DNA from: Ustilago trichophora | Taxonomy: Eukaryota > Basidiomycota > Ustilaginomycetes > Ustilaginales > Ustilaginaceae | Assembly: GCA_900323505.1 (NCBI GenBank) | Contig: OOIN01000016.1 | Coordinates: 744,001 to 808,000, forward strand | Length of the DNA: 64,000 bases | Direction: 5' to 3' | Shown: in pieces, positions 23,269 through 32,851 of the stretch | Layout: every line of letters starts with the position of its first letter | How positions within the stretch are numbered: the stretch's first letter is position 1 | The notes under the pieces: generated by a model | What the model saw: only the letters and a program-made list of their open reading frames with translations | What the model was told of the DNA's origin: nothing | Databases searched by the model: none | Position numbers and translations under genes: made by a program

Positions 23269-23723
23269 GATGTAGTTCACTTCGGCTATATTTTAGATCT
23301 CGTTACCTCCTTTGCACGTTTTGTTGCTGGACATTCTGCGCGTGAGTGAATACAGTAACTTACTTAAGGTGAGGAGGAGGAAAGGGGGATGGTTGTGAAG
23401 ATAGCGTGAGAACATCGTGACGCGCGCAACACTCGCACACACGGGCCCGACATCAGGCAAATAAACTCGAATGGACCCCAGGGTCTACAGGTACACTTCT
23501 CGCTCCCCCTGACAGGGAGTACCAGCAGAGTTCAATTTTGGGGTCGTTGTTTGTGCGTGAGGTACCATAAGAAAAGGTCCGTCCACACTTTTGTTTGTGC
23601 GCATGGACGCAACACCCGTCACTTGCCTTGCGTGCTCTTCTTGGCAGCACCACCAGCGCCAGCAGAAGCAACTCTATCGCTCGGGATGGATGATCCAAAT
23701 ATCAATCCTCGTTTTCCCTCCCC

Positions 23724-23726
<3 letters not shown>

Positions 23727-23760
<34 letters not shown>
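23727..23760 (+). repeat. (GA)17 microsatellite
   Basis: Uninterrupted GA dinucleotides in the gene-poor region. Confidence 0.97.
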
Positions 23761-23762
<2 letters not shown>

Positions 23763-24257
23763 TGCTTTCTGACCCGCGCTACAATGGATTCGCACGGGAT
23801 CTGCGAGTCAGACGTAGAAGTGCTACCAAGAGATGATCCCCGGATCCGTCCTCTCTAACGGAAGCAATATGTGGGAAAAAAATTTGCACATGACCAACAA
23901 TTCAATACTTGTCGGAGTGGCTGGATTAGAGTACAGAGTAACGCCACACAATGAAAAAAAAACCAAGAGATAGGTCAATTCGACTGCTATCATTTCAATA
24001 TGTCTACTGTATGTCATTACTGAAGGTAGAGCGCCGTGGATGTCCGACACTCTGTGTGTTGTGCCAAGAAAGATCGGACAAGAGTCGGAGCCGTGCGAGA
24101 AGCGGGAAGAGTTTGATTGGAATGAAATCAAATGAAAGTGCGCGTGTTGTATGCGGAGTTGAGGGTAAAGCATACTGTAGCATGACGAGTGAGCGTGGAA
24201 ATTTGTGTCTTGTGTTTTCCGAGATTTCCTTTTCCTTCTTCTCTGGGTTGCCTTGTG

Positions 24258-24290
24258 AAAAAAAAAAAAAAAAATTAAAAAATTAAAAAA
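24258..24290 (+). repeat. A-rich low-complexity run
   Basis: About 17 adenines are followed by two ttaaaaaa units. No coding meaning. Confidence 0.9.
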
Positions 24291-25234
24291 TCATGACTCA
24301 ATATGGCTTTACGCCAACTCGTTTCGGCGGACTCGGCGTTCATTCGTTGTCCCCCTTTCATACTGTACAGCTGTGCAACTCCTTCATATGAACACCTCTC
24401 GGTCGTATCCGCAGCGTGAAGTATGCAACGCTGCAAGAGAGAAAGGTTTCATATCTTGCAAATAAAGTTGAGGATATAAGTGTGGGCGTGGGCGGCATGA
24501 AAAATGTTTGCCGTTGAATGCAGAGAATGGTGCAGCAAACATGAGAAGATTTTCGCTTGGCCTATTTCTGGGGTGCTCTGGCTTTTCATGAGCCCAAAAG
24601 GGACGATCCATTACTAGACAGAAGCGATCCAACGTCATCCTCCTTTCTTTTCTGTGACGCGAGGTGGGAAAGAAGATGATGATGATGAGGATCTGCAGTC
24701 ACAACAAGACACGCTTTCTTTTGCATTGCCGTGCCGCAGTCCAGGAAAACAAGGTGCGGCACCGCAAGCCTGCTAGGGAAGGTCGCCTCTGCTATAATGA
24801 AACCCCAACCCACAAGCGAGTGTACTGCTAGACGCATGTCATCAAGCCGAAGTCCATAGCTGCGAAACCTTACCAGGAATAGAGTGTAATCTCTCGAAGG
24901 TCAAGGAAATAACGGCGCGGGTTGACCGAAAAATGAGACTGGCGCGACTGTATAGGGCTCGCGCTACACTGTGAAGGAGAAGCGAAGAAGGCTTTTGTCT
25001 CTAGCAGCGGCTCAATATCCGTCAAAATGCGTTTTTAAGAAACTTCTTCTCGGCTGGCCCATCTCTGCAAGCTTAGGGTTAAAAAAGCTCAACCACACGT
25101 TCCGTTGCCGACCTCTCCTGCGCTCAGTCATACAGTAGCTGCACAAGAGAGAAAGAAGCTATCGCTACAGTATAGACGAGGAGACAAGAAGTCACTGTGG
25201 TGGTGGTTGGTATGCCGAGTAAGCATGCGCGCGC

Positions 25235-25274
25235 AAAAAAAAAACAAAAAAAAAAAAAAAAAAAAAAAAAAAAA
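25235..25274 (+). repeat. Poly(A) tract, one interruption
   Basis: Forty bases that are all A except a C at 25245. It lies 32 bp before the TG microsatellite. No element resembling a retrotransposon end is visible next to it. Confidence 0.95.
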
Positions 25275-25306
25275 CAACGCTTCTCTTGCCACAGTCTAAA
25301 AAACTT

Positions 25307-25330
25307 TGTGTGTGTGTGTGTGTGTGTGTG
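25307..25330 (+). repeat. (TG)12 microsatellite
   Basis: Twelve TG units. A shorter, imperfect tgtgtgttt tract follows near 25430-25448. Confidence 0.95.
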
Positions 25331-26379
25331 TCCAGCTGCCAATTTCAGCTGCATCTTTCTACAGAGTGACTTACTGGAGTGTGGTGTGGAAGCGAAGGTG
25401 CGCTTTGAGTCGGTCGAAGAAAGTATGCATGTGTGTTTGTGTGTGTGTTGGACAAAGCGAGAGAGACGGAGTGAACCCGATAAAAGGGCACTTTAGCTGT
25501 GACATTTTGACATTTGACACATTCCTCTGGCGTGTTGCACCTTATCCACACGAGTCTCTGGTTTTGTGCCTCTCGCCCCGCGCAGCCGGAATCCGTTGTT
25601 TCTTGTTGCGCCCTGTGCACGTCAATTTCCACGACTTGGCCCGCGCAACACCGCTCCAGTGCCGGTTTCTCTCTCCGGATTCATTTTTGCCACTCTGAAG
25701 AAAGCCCTGATGAACCCTTTTTGGCCACCCTCTCTTGTCTCGCCCAAACGTGCAGAGGCTTTTGACACTGCTCTTGTGCATCATACGCCGATTGCCCACC
25801 GAATCACACAAAGATATCTCCAGAGGTACGCTCTCAGCCCAACTTATATTATTGATTCACTCTGCTCCTCTCCTCCTTACCGTCTCACCACCAAACCACC
25901 CTCGATCTCGTCCTATCTCCCCGTCACCAAGTGTCGACCACTCTCGACCAAATCGTCGTCTCTCTCTCGAGACATCATAGCGGATTCATACCGCTGCATC
26001 CTCAATCTACATAGGACTCCATTCAGTCCGACTTTACTCAATTGATAACACATCAACAGCACTCTTCTGCAACCACAGCATACATCTGCTTCAAAGCCAC
26101 CACTTGGCTTTCAGTCCTCGCAACCTTGTGGTAATTTATCGACACCAGGATCAGTCGCCTCCATTCAGGCCAATATCCGCACAACAACAAGGCCTTTCTC
26201 GCCCTTCACTGTTCGATCTTCTTTGCACCATCCTGCACTCGACCAACATAGCTTATCCCGCTCTTCACACCTCATCATCGCACACCAGCTCAACTCCTGG
26301 ATTGTAGCCTAGCAACTTGATCGATTGCTTGTCTCTCTCAGTATCAGTATCATCGCATCTGCCTTTCAACTTTACAACA

Positions 26380-28575
26380 ATGGCAGCTACTCCCACAATG
26401 CAGTTCAACTGGGCCGACGTTAGTCCGCTCGATGTTGACACCGAAAAAAGGCTCAACTCGCTCTTCACCGACCCCTCTGCCACCTCGTACGATGATTCCA
26501 ACACCATCAACTCTGGCGCGTTCGCCAACAGCTGGCCAGGCTCGGTCAACCGCTCTCTCAGTGACAACGCCTCCATCTTTGGTCTGTCGCCCTCGGCTCC
26601 GCTCGGTGTGTCGCCTGGTCTCGCTTCCTTCTATCACGACCAAGCCGATCCCACTAAGCCCAGCAACGCCTGGTCTCTCCCTTCCGACTTTGCTGCCGCC
26701 GTCCCCACCCCGACCTCGAGCCTCTCGAGCATGTATCCCATGCTTTCCGAAGGCATGCCTCCTAGCTTGTCCAACGGTAGCACCCAGACACCTTCTGATG
26801 CGCAAAGTCTGCAGGGCGACATGGTTCACCCTCTTGGTTCCATCCCCCCCGGCTTGCCTTTTGACGACATGATGGAGTTCAACGACCAACCCAAGGACAT
26901 TGGCTCTACGCCCCAGCTCAGCCCCGCTAGTCTCGCCTCTCAGGCCTCTCCTTGCATCCCAAACAACACTTTGACGGGCTATCACACCAACATTGCTTCC
27001 GATCATGCTCAGCACCTCGCCGACCTTGTCAAGACCAGCACCATCATCAACGCAGGTCATCCCGGTCCTCGATCACTCGCTTCGAGCCTCAGCCGATCTG
27101 TCCTCAATGTCGACGCCATCGGTCGTCCCGATGCGCTCTCAAACGATCGAAGTGCTTCGATGCTGGGTCAGAACAAGGGTTTGACCATCCAGCAGCGACG
27201 TCGTTTGAGCCACATGGAACAATCTTCCGGCTCCAACTTGATCGATGCCCAGACTGAACAGGCGGCACAGACCCCTCGACCTGCTGCCAAAGGTCGTCGA
27301 CGACAGAACTCGGCCCCTGACCCGATCCTGCCACCCCTCGGTTCTTCCCCCGAGACGCCCAAGACTCCACTGCCCAAGCAGCGTCGTCCTCACCGTGCCT
27401 CCATCGGCGGCGCCGACTTGTCAGCGACACACGTCGCAGGACTTCCTGCTGTGGCAGATGATGCTGACACTTGGAGCGATGCCATTGTCGCCAACTCGCA
27501 TGATCTTGTCTTTGTGCTTTCGCTCAAGGGTACTGTGCTCTACATGTCTCCCTCGGTGCAGCGCATCCTTGGTTTCCATCCCGAGGAGATCATCGGTCGT
27601 CCGCTTGCCGACTTTAGCCATCCCGCCGACATCGGACCCTTCTCTCGCGAGCTCAAGGAGGCCATCACGCTGCCCAATGGTGACGATGAAGGTTCGGATG
27701 CCGCGAACACTACTGCAGTCAAGGCGAACCGTCGTGTCGACCTCATCACGCGCATGGCTTGCAAGAACGGTACCTTCAGCCTGATCGAAACTACAGGCCG
27801 TGTTTCAGTGGACCCTCCCAAGCACCGCAAGGTGGTCGTCTGCTCTGGTCGTCCTCATCCCATCCCCATGTTGCCATGGAACGATGTACGTGAAGACTTG
27901 CTCTCCTTAGAGTTGTCGGCATGGGTCAAGATCTCGCACAATGGTATTTTCCTCGGCTCGACCGGTCCCATTCAGCAAATCTTGGGGATCGAGGACGTCA
28001 ACCTTCTTGGTCGACACGTGCGCGATTTGCCAATGGTTACAAGCTCATCCGACTTGCTCGACGCTCTTCGCTGTGGACGTTGCATCTCGGTCCAGGACCA
28101 CTACGAGAGCGAGAATTCGGCGCATAAGGCTCCCGTCAAGCTCACTGTCTACCCCTGGACTTCGGACGGCAGGTCGAACTCGGTTTCCTTTGTGCATGTG
28201 CAACAGCAACCTGCATCTACATTGCCGCCTTCCAACAGCGCCGCTACCACTCCGGCCTCGTCATCGTCCCTATTGTCGGCGACAGCGCAGCCTTCGATCC
28301 CAGCAAAGCGAAAGGCATCCGATCGAGAGCAGCAGGAAGCCCAGGAAGGTTCCGGCTCTCTCAGCGGTTCTCTTCTGCGTGCAAACGGTACAAGCTTCCC
28401 AGTCATGACCGCCAACGATGCCGCCAATACCGTCTTTAGCGAGTTGACAGGCTTCCACAGCGGAAGCTGGCTAATCGAAATGCAAAAGCTTCACAACACC
28501 AACCGAAGGCTTAGACACGAACTTACCGCCCTCCGAAAGCGAACCGCCACCAGCGCCAGCGCCGGTGGAGAATGA
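26380..28575 (+). CDS. WC-1-like PAS-domain protein lacking LOV cysteine and zinc finger
   Basis: The 731-residue product starts at the first ATG of the frame (context acaacaATGG). The N-terminal half is Ser/Pro-rich and disordered. A PAS domain runs from about residue 365 (SDAIVANSHDLVFVLSLKGT ... SPSVQRILGFHPEEIIGRPLADFSHP) to about 490 and ends in a CSGRPHPI strand. A second PAS-like segment follows at about 512-552 (SAWVKISHNGIFLGSTGPIQ). The C-terminus has a possible NLS (PAKRKASDR, about 641) and a short coiled coil (SWLIEMQKLHNTNRRLRHEL, about 690-715). Order and wording of these parts resemble the PAS-B/PAS-C/C-terminal helix of white collar-1. The flavin-binding LOV motif with its cysteine and a GATA finger are absent, so it should not be a direct photoreceptor. 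A role as a PAS partner in transcription is inferred only. Confidence 0.7.
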   Translation: MAATPTMQFNWADVSPLDVDTEKRLNSLFTDPSATSYDDSNTINSGAFANSWPGSVNRSLSDNASIFGLSPSAPLGVSPGLASFYHDQADPTKPSNAWSLPSDFAAAVPTPTSSLSSMYPMLSEGMPPSLSNGSTQTPSDAQSLQGDMVHPLGSIPPGLPFDDMMEFNDQPKDIGSTPQLSPASLASQASPCIPNNTLTGYHTNIASDHAQHLADLVKTSTIINAGHPGPRSLASSLSRSVLNVDAIGRPDALSNDRSASMLGQNKGLTIQQRRRLSHMEQSSGSNLIDAQTEQAAQTPRPAAKGRRRQNSAPDPILPPLGSSPETPKTPLPKQRRPHRASIGGADLSATHVAGLPAVADDADTWSDAIVANSHDLVFVLSLKGTVLYMSPSVQRILGFHPEEIIGRPLADFSHPADIGPFSRELKEAITLPNGDDEGSDAANTTAVKANRRVDLITRMACKNGTFSLIETTGRVSVDPPKHRKVVVCSGRPHPIPMLPWNDVREDLLSLELSAWVKISHNGIFLGSTGPIQQILGIEDVNLLGRHVRDLPMVTSSSDLLDALRCGRCISVQDHYESENSAHKAPVKLTVYPWTSDGRSNSVSFVHVQQQPASTLPPSNSAATTPASSSSLLSATAQPSIPAKRKASDREQQEAQEGSGSLSGSLLRANGTSFPVMTANDAANTVFSELTGFHSGSWLIEMQKLHNTNRRLRHELTALRKRTATSASAGGE

Positions 28576-29214
28576 CCAGTCTTTGCAGCTTGCTAAAGTT
28601 TCCCCTGTCCCTCCCCGTTTCACCTTCGATTTCACTTTATACACTCTTTTCTCGCTACGCTCATTCTTTGTTTTTTTTGTCATACGGTTTCGGTTCGGCC
28701 AGGGTTGTACTATTTTATTCTCTCTTGCATCGTGTTGATCTTGGTTCGTTTGTAGTTTTAGTTTGGTTTTGGTTTTTGGTTTGCATATATCTTGATGGTT
28801 TTTTCTTTTCTGTTTTGTTGGTGTTTGGTGTATGTGTGATTTTGAGTTGGTGTGGGTGTTGTTGTTTGTGAGTGTTTTGTATCTCCCCCAACTCGCATCC
28901 ACTTATCATACATACACACTGCCCACTGCACACGCTGATTGCTCTTCCCCCTGTTAAAAACCATGACACAAAAAATATACTCTACAGTATAGGTATCACA
29001 GTAGATCTACGTCTTTCCCCACACAAACCTGTATGAAAAACATACCGGAAACTGTCGTTAGCCCAAGTGACAGTTTTAATGGTCGTACAATGGAATTCAG
29101 CAAAGAAAAAAAAAAAAAAAAAAAAAAAAAAAGTTGTTGCAAAGTTGTATGCATTTGTGACTTGTGACTTGTACAGAATACTTTTGCTATGCCATGTATC
29201 GAGGGAATGGAGAT
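28576..29214. other. Convergent 3' spacer with T-rich and A-rich runs
   Basis: This 639-bp spacer lies between the PAS gene and the trimethyllysine dioxygenase gene, which point at each other. It is T/G-rich (28650-28880). A TACAGTA heptamer lies at 28983-28989 and an A27 run at 29106-29132. No gene is seen. Confidence 0.5.
29106..29132 (+). repeat. A27 homopolymer
   Basis: Uninterrupted adenines in the convergent spacer. Confidence 0.95.
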
Positions 29215-30861
29215 TTAGAGACCATCATCCCATACTCCTCTGCCGCTTCGGTTTTCTGCAAACTGCGATCGGAGCACCGCTAGTCTGCTGCGGTAATCGT
29301 CGTGGTTAATGTAGGCACCGCACAACCTCCTATTGCCGACAAATGCCGATCGGCCATGCAAGACTCGATGATTGTCAAAGATGAGCGCAGTGCCGGATTT
29401 CAACTGGACCCAGTATTCGCCCTCTGGATTGGTGAGGATCTCGTTCCACTTGCGCAGGGCGTCGTAGAAGGGTTCTACTTCTTCGGCGTCGACGCGAAGT
29501 ACGGAGCGGTCGTCGTTGTTGTACCTGACCAACACCAGTTCTCCGGTGGCTTCATCGTGCTGTAGGATGGGGTAGCCGCCGTCGAGGAGCGGACGGATCA
29601 TTGTGTTTTCGTCTCCGGCGGAGTGGGTGCGGATGCGAACGCGAGAGAGGGTCTCGTAGGCGTCTGGATGGACGTCTTTCAATACGGCGGCGGCGAGGAA
29701 GCCGTCCACTAGGAGGGATTCACCTCCGCTAGGTCCTTTGGATGCAGAGGAGCTAGAGTTGGACGAGCCTGTAGCGGTCGAGCTTTTGCTGGCGGTATGA
29801 CTGAGCAGATGGAACATTTGAAGACCGGCAGGGTCGGTGAAATAGGTTGTGTCGGTGTGGGCTTGTAAGGCGAGATCCGTGTAAGCGGTATCGCCGTGTG
29901 CGAGGTCAGAAGTGAAATCCCAAAAGCCACCGTAATGGGTTTCACGGATGAATGCGATGCGGCGAATAAGAGCCTCGGTATCGGTAGGGGTGGGTGGTAC
30001 ACCAGAGACAAAGGCAAAGCCGTACTGGGCAATCTTGGTGACCCATTTGAGGACGCCCTGCTCGCTCTGCATGACTTCGTCAAACTTGACGGTGGGTGGT
30101 GCTGATCCGATGCCCTTGCCCCAGAGCACCTTCTCGATACCCTTGAGCCCCGTGTCATCGTTGGAAGCTGTGATAGGGTCGGAGAGGACGGGAGAGTACG
30201 AGTTGCGCATGAGCCATCGCCATGGGTACAGCGAAGGGTGGTGTGCTGTCGGGGACGAGTTGGCTGCGTCTGATGACGAGGCTTCGGCGGAGCTCGAGCT
30301 GGAGGAAGAAGGAGGAGCAGAAGGAGGAGCAGTTGCTGCACGTTCAGATGGAAGCAGTGGCCAATGAACTAGCAATCCTTCGGTGGTGGCCTCTGCAGAG
30401 ATGGGTTCGGCGTCGGGAGCAATCTCGAAAGTGTTGAGGAGACGTTGCTTTGTGGTGGGATGGTAGCACTGCGGACAGCGACAGTGATCTCGCAGCCAAA
30501 TGTTGTGAAACTTGCTTGTGATGCCGCTTGCCCAAGTGATGTAGACGGAGCGCGACTTGGAGTCGGTCGTTACTCCGGGAGTAGCGGGACCGCCATCAGA
30601 GTAGCTGCTCGAGGAAGTGGAAGCGGCGGATGATGCCGACGAGGAAGCTTGTGCAGGTTTAGCGGCTGATTCTGCCTTTATCGTTGAAGAAGATCGAAGA
30701 CCGAGTCTTGTGCTTGTGTGGAAAGAGTGAGCGGCGTAGTTGTTGCGATGAGAAACCACACGGCGCGATGTGACAATCGAAAGTGCACGACCCGAACTCA
30801 GCTGCGTCGTCGGAAACGCCGAGCGAGTGCGCAAGCCTAGATTCGGAAGCTGCCGATACAT
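29215..30861 (-). CDS. Trimethyllysine dioxygenase (carnitine biosynthesis)
   Basis: This Fe(II)/2-oxoglutarate oxygenase probably hydroxylates N6-trimethyllysine, the first step of carnitine synthesis. The 548-residue product begins at the ATG at 30861, followed by an Arg/Ser-rich sequence without acidic residues (MYRQLPNLGLRTRSAF...), a good mitochondrial presequence. The N-terminal DUF971-like zinc part is seen as IWLRDHCRCPQCYHP. The catalytic domain has the iron ligands H335 and D337 (QAHTDTTYF) and distal H502 in HRVLHGR. The closing motif FVGNRRLCGAYINHDD fits trimethyllysine dioxygenase better than gamma-butyrobetaine dioxygenase. Two Ser/Ala-rich insertions are present, one near residue 190 and one between the iron ligands. 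The frame stays open upstream to 31110, but the presequence favours 30861. Confidence 0.85.
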   Translation of the reverse strand: MYRQLPNLGLRTRSAFPTTQLSSGRALSIVTSRRVVSHRNNYAAHSFHTSTRLGLRSSSTIKAESAAKPAQASSSASSAASTSSSSYSDGGPATPGVTTDSKSRSVYITWASGITSKFHNIWLRDHCRCPQCYHPTTKQRLLNTFEIAPDAEPISAEATTEGLLVHWPLLPSERAATAPPSAPPSSSSSSSAEASSSDAANSSPTAHHPSLYPWRWLMRNSYSPVLSDPITASNDDTGLKGIEKVLWGKGIGSAPPTVKFDEVMQSEQGVLKWVTKIAQYGFAFVSGVPPTPTDTEALIRRIAFIRETHYGGFWDFTSDLAHGDTAYTDLALQAHTDTTYFTDPAGLQMFHLLSHTASKSSTATGSSNSSSSASKGPSGGESLLVDGFLAAAVLKDVHPDAYETLSRVRIRTHSAGDENTMIRPLLDGGYPILQHDEATGELVLVRYNNDDRSVLRVDAEEVEPFYDALRKWNEILTNPEGEYWVQLKSGTALIFDNHRVLHGRSAFVGNRRLCGAYINHDDYRSRLAVLRSQFAENRSGRGVWDDGL

Positions 30862-31270
30862 GGGTAAAAAGTGAGACGGAAAGGCCTTCCGGGGAAGTAA
30901 ACTACAGAGTACAGATGGTGGGGATCGTGGTGATAGTAGTGGTGCAAATGATGATGAATCTGAGATCTCGTCCGGGCTCTCAGGCTGTGTAGTTGTCCCC
31001 CCGCGTTCTGGCAGTAAAGCCGTGAAATGGCGGGTAAAGGCGGTTTCCTTTTTGAAAAGCTGCGCGATGAGCACAGTCGAAGCAACCGCTACATCTCTTC
31101 CTCGCTCCACGTTTTGAACAATGAAATTATCTCGATTTATACGATCTGGTCAACAAATCGGCACATCCTCATGTGCGAGAAATTGCAAGGCTCAAACCAC
31201 ACACTCTAGGCTATCATCACTCTAAATCGCAAAGATGAAAGATGGCTCTCTGGGGCATTGACTTTTACTC
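30862..31270. promoter_or_regulatory. Upstream region of the dioxygenase gene
   Basis: This 409-bp spacer lies between two minus-strand genes and holds the dioxygenase promoter. Nothing specific is seen. Confidence 0.35.
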
Positions 31271-31714
31271 TTACTGTTCCAACTCTTGGAGGTTGGCTAG
31301 CAGCACCTTCCTTTGCCCTGAAAATGCCACCGAGAATATTGAAGGTAGAGGATGAGTGTCAGTGTTTGGGTGGGAACAATGTTTGCAGATAGAGCCCGCT
31401 GATCGACTTACGCTGGACATCTTCTAGCGCCGACTTGGCATCTAGGTTTGGAAAAAGGGCCTTCTGACCATGTGCGTGCGATATCAGTGGTGCTTCAAGC
31501 GAGGTGGGGATAGCACTGTACACCTTCTGCCGTTATGGCGAGTAGAGAGAATAGTCAATGGTCTGGAATACTAGGCAAATAGGTTGCTGCTAGTCCACAG
31601 ACTACTCACAGCATTCGACTTGAGAGACTTGAGTTCGGATTCCAGCACATTGAGCGTCTGCAACTGATGCTGCAGCTCATCCCTCTTGCTGCTGCTTGTC
31701 GTAGTATCGGACAT
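31271..31714 (-). CDS. Small prefoldin-like protein resembling ASDURF
   Basis: Three exons (31714-31610, 31526-31412, 31317-31271) splice in frame to only 88 residues. The introns have donors gtgagt and gtaagt and CAG acceptors. The protein is two heptad-like helices around a short hairpin: QLQTLNVLESELKSLKSNA, then KVYSAIPTS ... ALFPNLDAKSALEDVQRQRK. The string ELKSLKSNAKVY followed by a hydrophobic LF turn matches the layout of beta-type prefoldins. It is most like ASDURF (the ASNSD1 upstream-frame protein, ELSNLKKNRKVY), a subunit of the R2TP/prefoldin-like (PAQosome) complex. This homology is by eye and short, so the family call is moderate. The ATG at 31714 is preceded by tRNA-Gln on the other strand. 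Confidence 0.65.
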
Positions 31715-31877
31715 GGTGAGTGTTGGCAATGGCAAGCGAGGTGGTTGACAGGACAGGATCGGGGAGAGGACCTTTTTCCTCCACACTATTCGAATTTCCG
31801 AGATCCGAGAAAATAGCAAAGGAAGAGAGGTGCGGAGGCTATGTGACGGAAATAGTTGGCTGCGAAGCCAACATGGC

Positions 31878-31989
31878 GGTCGTGTGATGTAGTGGTCAAA
31901 GCATTCCAGATTTTGAATCATATGAGAGCACTGTCAACATATGACTTTGAAAGGTTCTGGCTACCTGGGTTCGAATCCCAGCATGACCA
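31878..31989 (+). tRNA. tRNA-Gln (anticodon UUG) with 38-nt intron
   Basis: The acceptor stem GGTCGTG pairs with CATGACC (one G-T pair), with discriminator A at 31989. D stem ATGT/GCAT carries the loop agtggtcaaa with the GG pair. Anticodon stem CCAGA (31906-31910) pairs with TCTGG (31956-31960), giving a spliced loop TTTTGAT with anticodon TTG at 31913-31915. The intron is 31917-31954, directly after position 37, where eukaryotic tRNA introns sit. T arm CTGGG-TTCGAAT-CCCAG is perfect and contains the B box GGTTCGAATCC. Mature length is 74 nt before CCA addition. Confidence 0.92.
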
Positions 31990-32851
31990 GGCGGAGAGCG
32001 CAGCTGCCTTTTTTCCTTCTCAAGAGTGCCATGGCCATGGTGGTCATGTCCGAAATGAAGTCTCAAAACTAACCATGTGGTGTCTGCTTAGCAATGTTAA
32101 GCTGGCGAGCAAGCAAGGGTCTCTTTGTCTTTTTTCTCGGGCCGTTTGGTTGGCACAGTAAGCAGCGTCACACTGTCATGCACCCATACGTGTCGGAACT
32201 TGGTGGGGGATGCAGCTTGAGCTTACGCGCATCTCTCTCCTCTTAATGAAAACACTCCACATTTCTCAGATTCGCATATTCACGGACCGTCAGGTTGGAC
32301 GGCGTTGCATGGTCCTATGGGTCACGACAAACGTTCGATCTTTCAGCTTCCCTCTTTCAACGTGTCGTGGACAGCCGCCGCCATGTTGTGATTCGTGAGC
32401 AATGACTTGAGACTGCTGAATCGACATGTGCATCCAAAGGCGTATCCGGCTAAGGCCGCTTTGTAGCTATAGCAGCGCTAGGCAGAGTAAGCATTTCAAT
32501 AAATTTGGTTGGAATTCCGGTCAAGTCCAAGCACAAGCACGTCCCACACCATCCTGCAGCACCATCACAACCCTTCGCTTCGCTTCTTCAACCTCTTTCG
32601 GGGCCTCACCTCTGCCAACCTCCCAACAGCTATTACCTCTCTGCTTTCATCACTGCCTCCAAACAGCTGCCTCACCCTTCCTACATTCGTCACCACGCGC
32701 ACATACCCCTGACGTGCTTCGACTCCGCCCATTGTCCTCATTCTAAGCAACATTAGAAATAGAGCATCAGGATCATCATGGCCGATCAAAGCTGTTTGTA
32801 GAGTCACGTTCTCTCAGCTTGCTACCGAGAGATCTGCGCCAACTGCACACC
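31990..32851. promoter_or_regulatory. Upstream region of the FMP27-like gene
   Basis: These 862 bp between the tRNA gene and the giant gene become CT-rich from about 32540. Short frames here lack any motif. I see no further RNA gene. Confidence 0.4.

Larger units (their letters stand above)
22653..26379. other. 3.7-kb gene-poor region upstream of the PAS gene
   Basis: No reading frame here is convincing. The longest candidates are short and change frame. The stretch contains an 11-bp perfect inverted repeat (23237-23268), a (GA)17 tract, A-runs, a (TG)12 tract, and about eleven TACTGTA/TACAGTA heptamers between 22.9 and 25.2 kb. From about 25.5 kb on it becomes pyrimidine-rich, as expected for a long 5' leader of the PAS gene. 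A spliced leader is possible but I cannot place its ends. Confidence 0.5.

Noticed and set aside
25235..25274. Poly(A) tail of a LINE-type retrotransposon
   Set aside because: No reverse transcriptase remnant or target-site duplication is visible upstream of the A-run. A simple homopolymer next to a TG microsatellite explains it.
32819..32851. Longer start of the FMP27-like protein
   Set aside because: The upstream extension begins at TTG. The first ATG in frame is at 32852 and sits directly before the membrane anchor.
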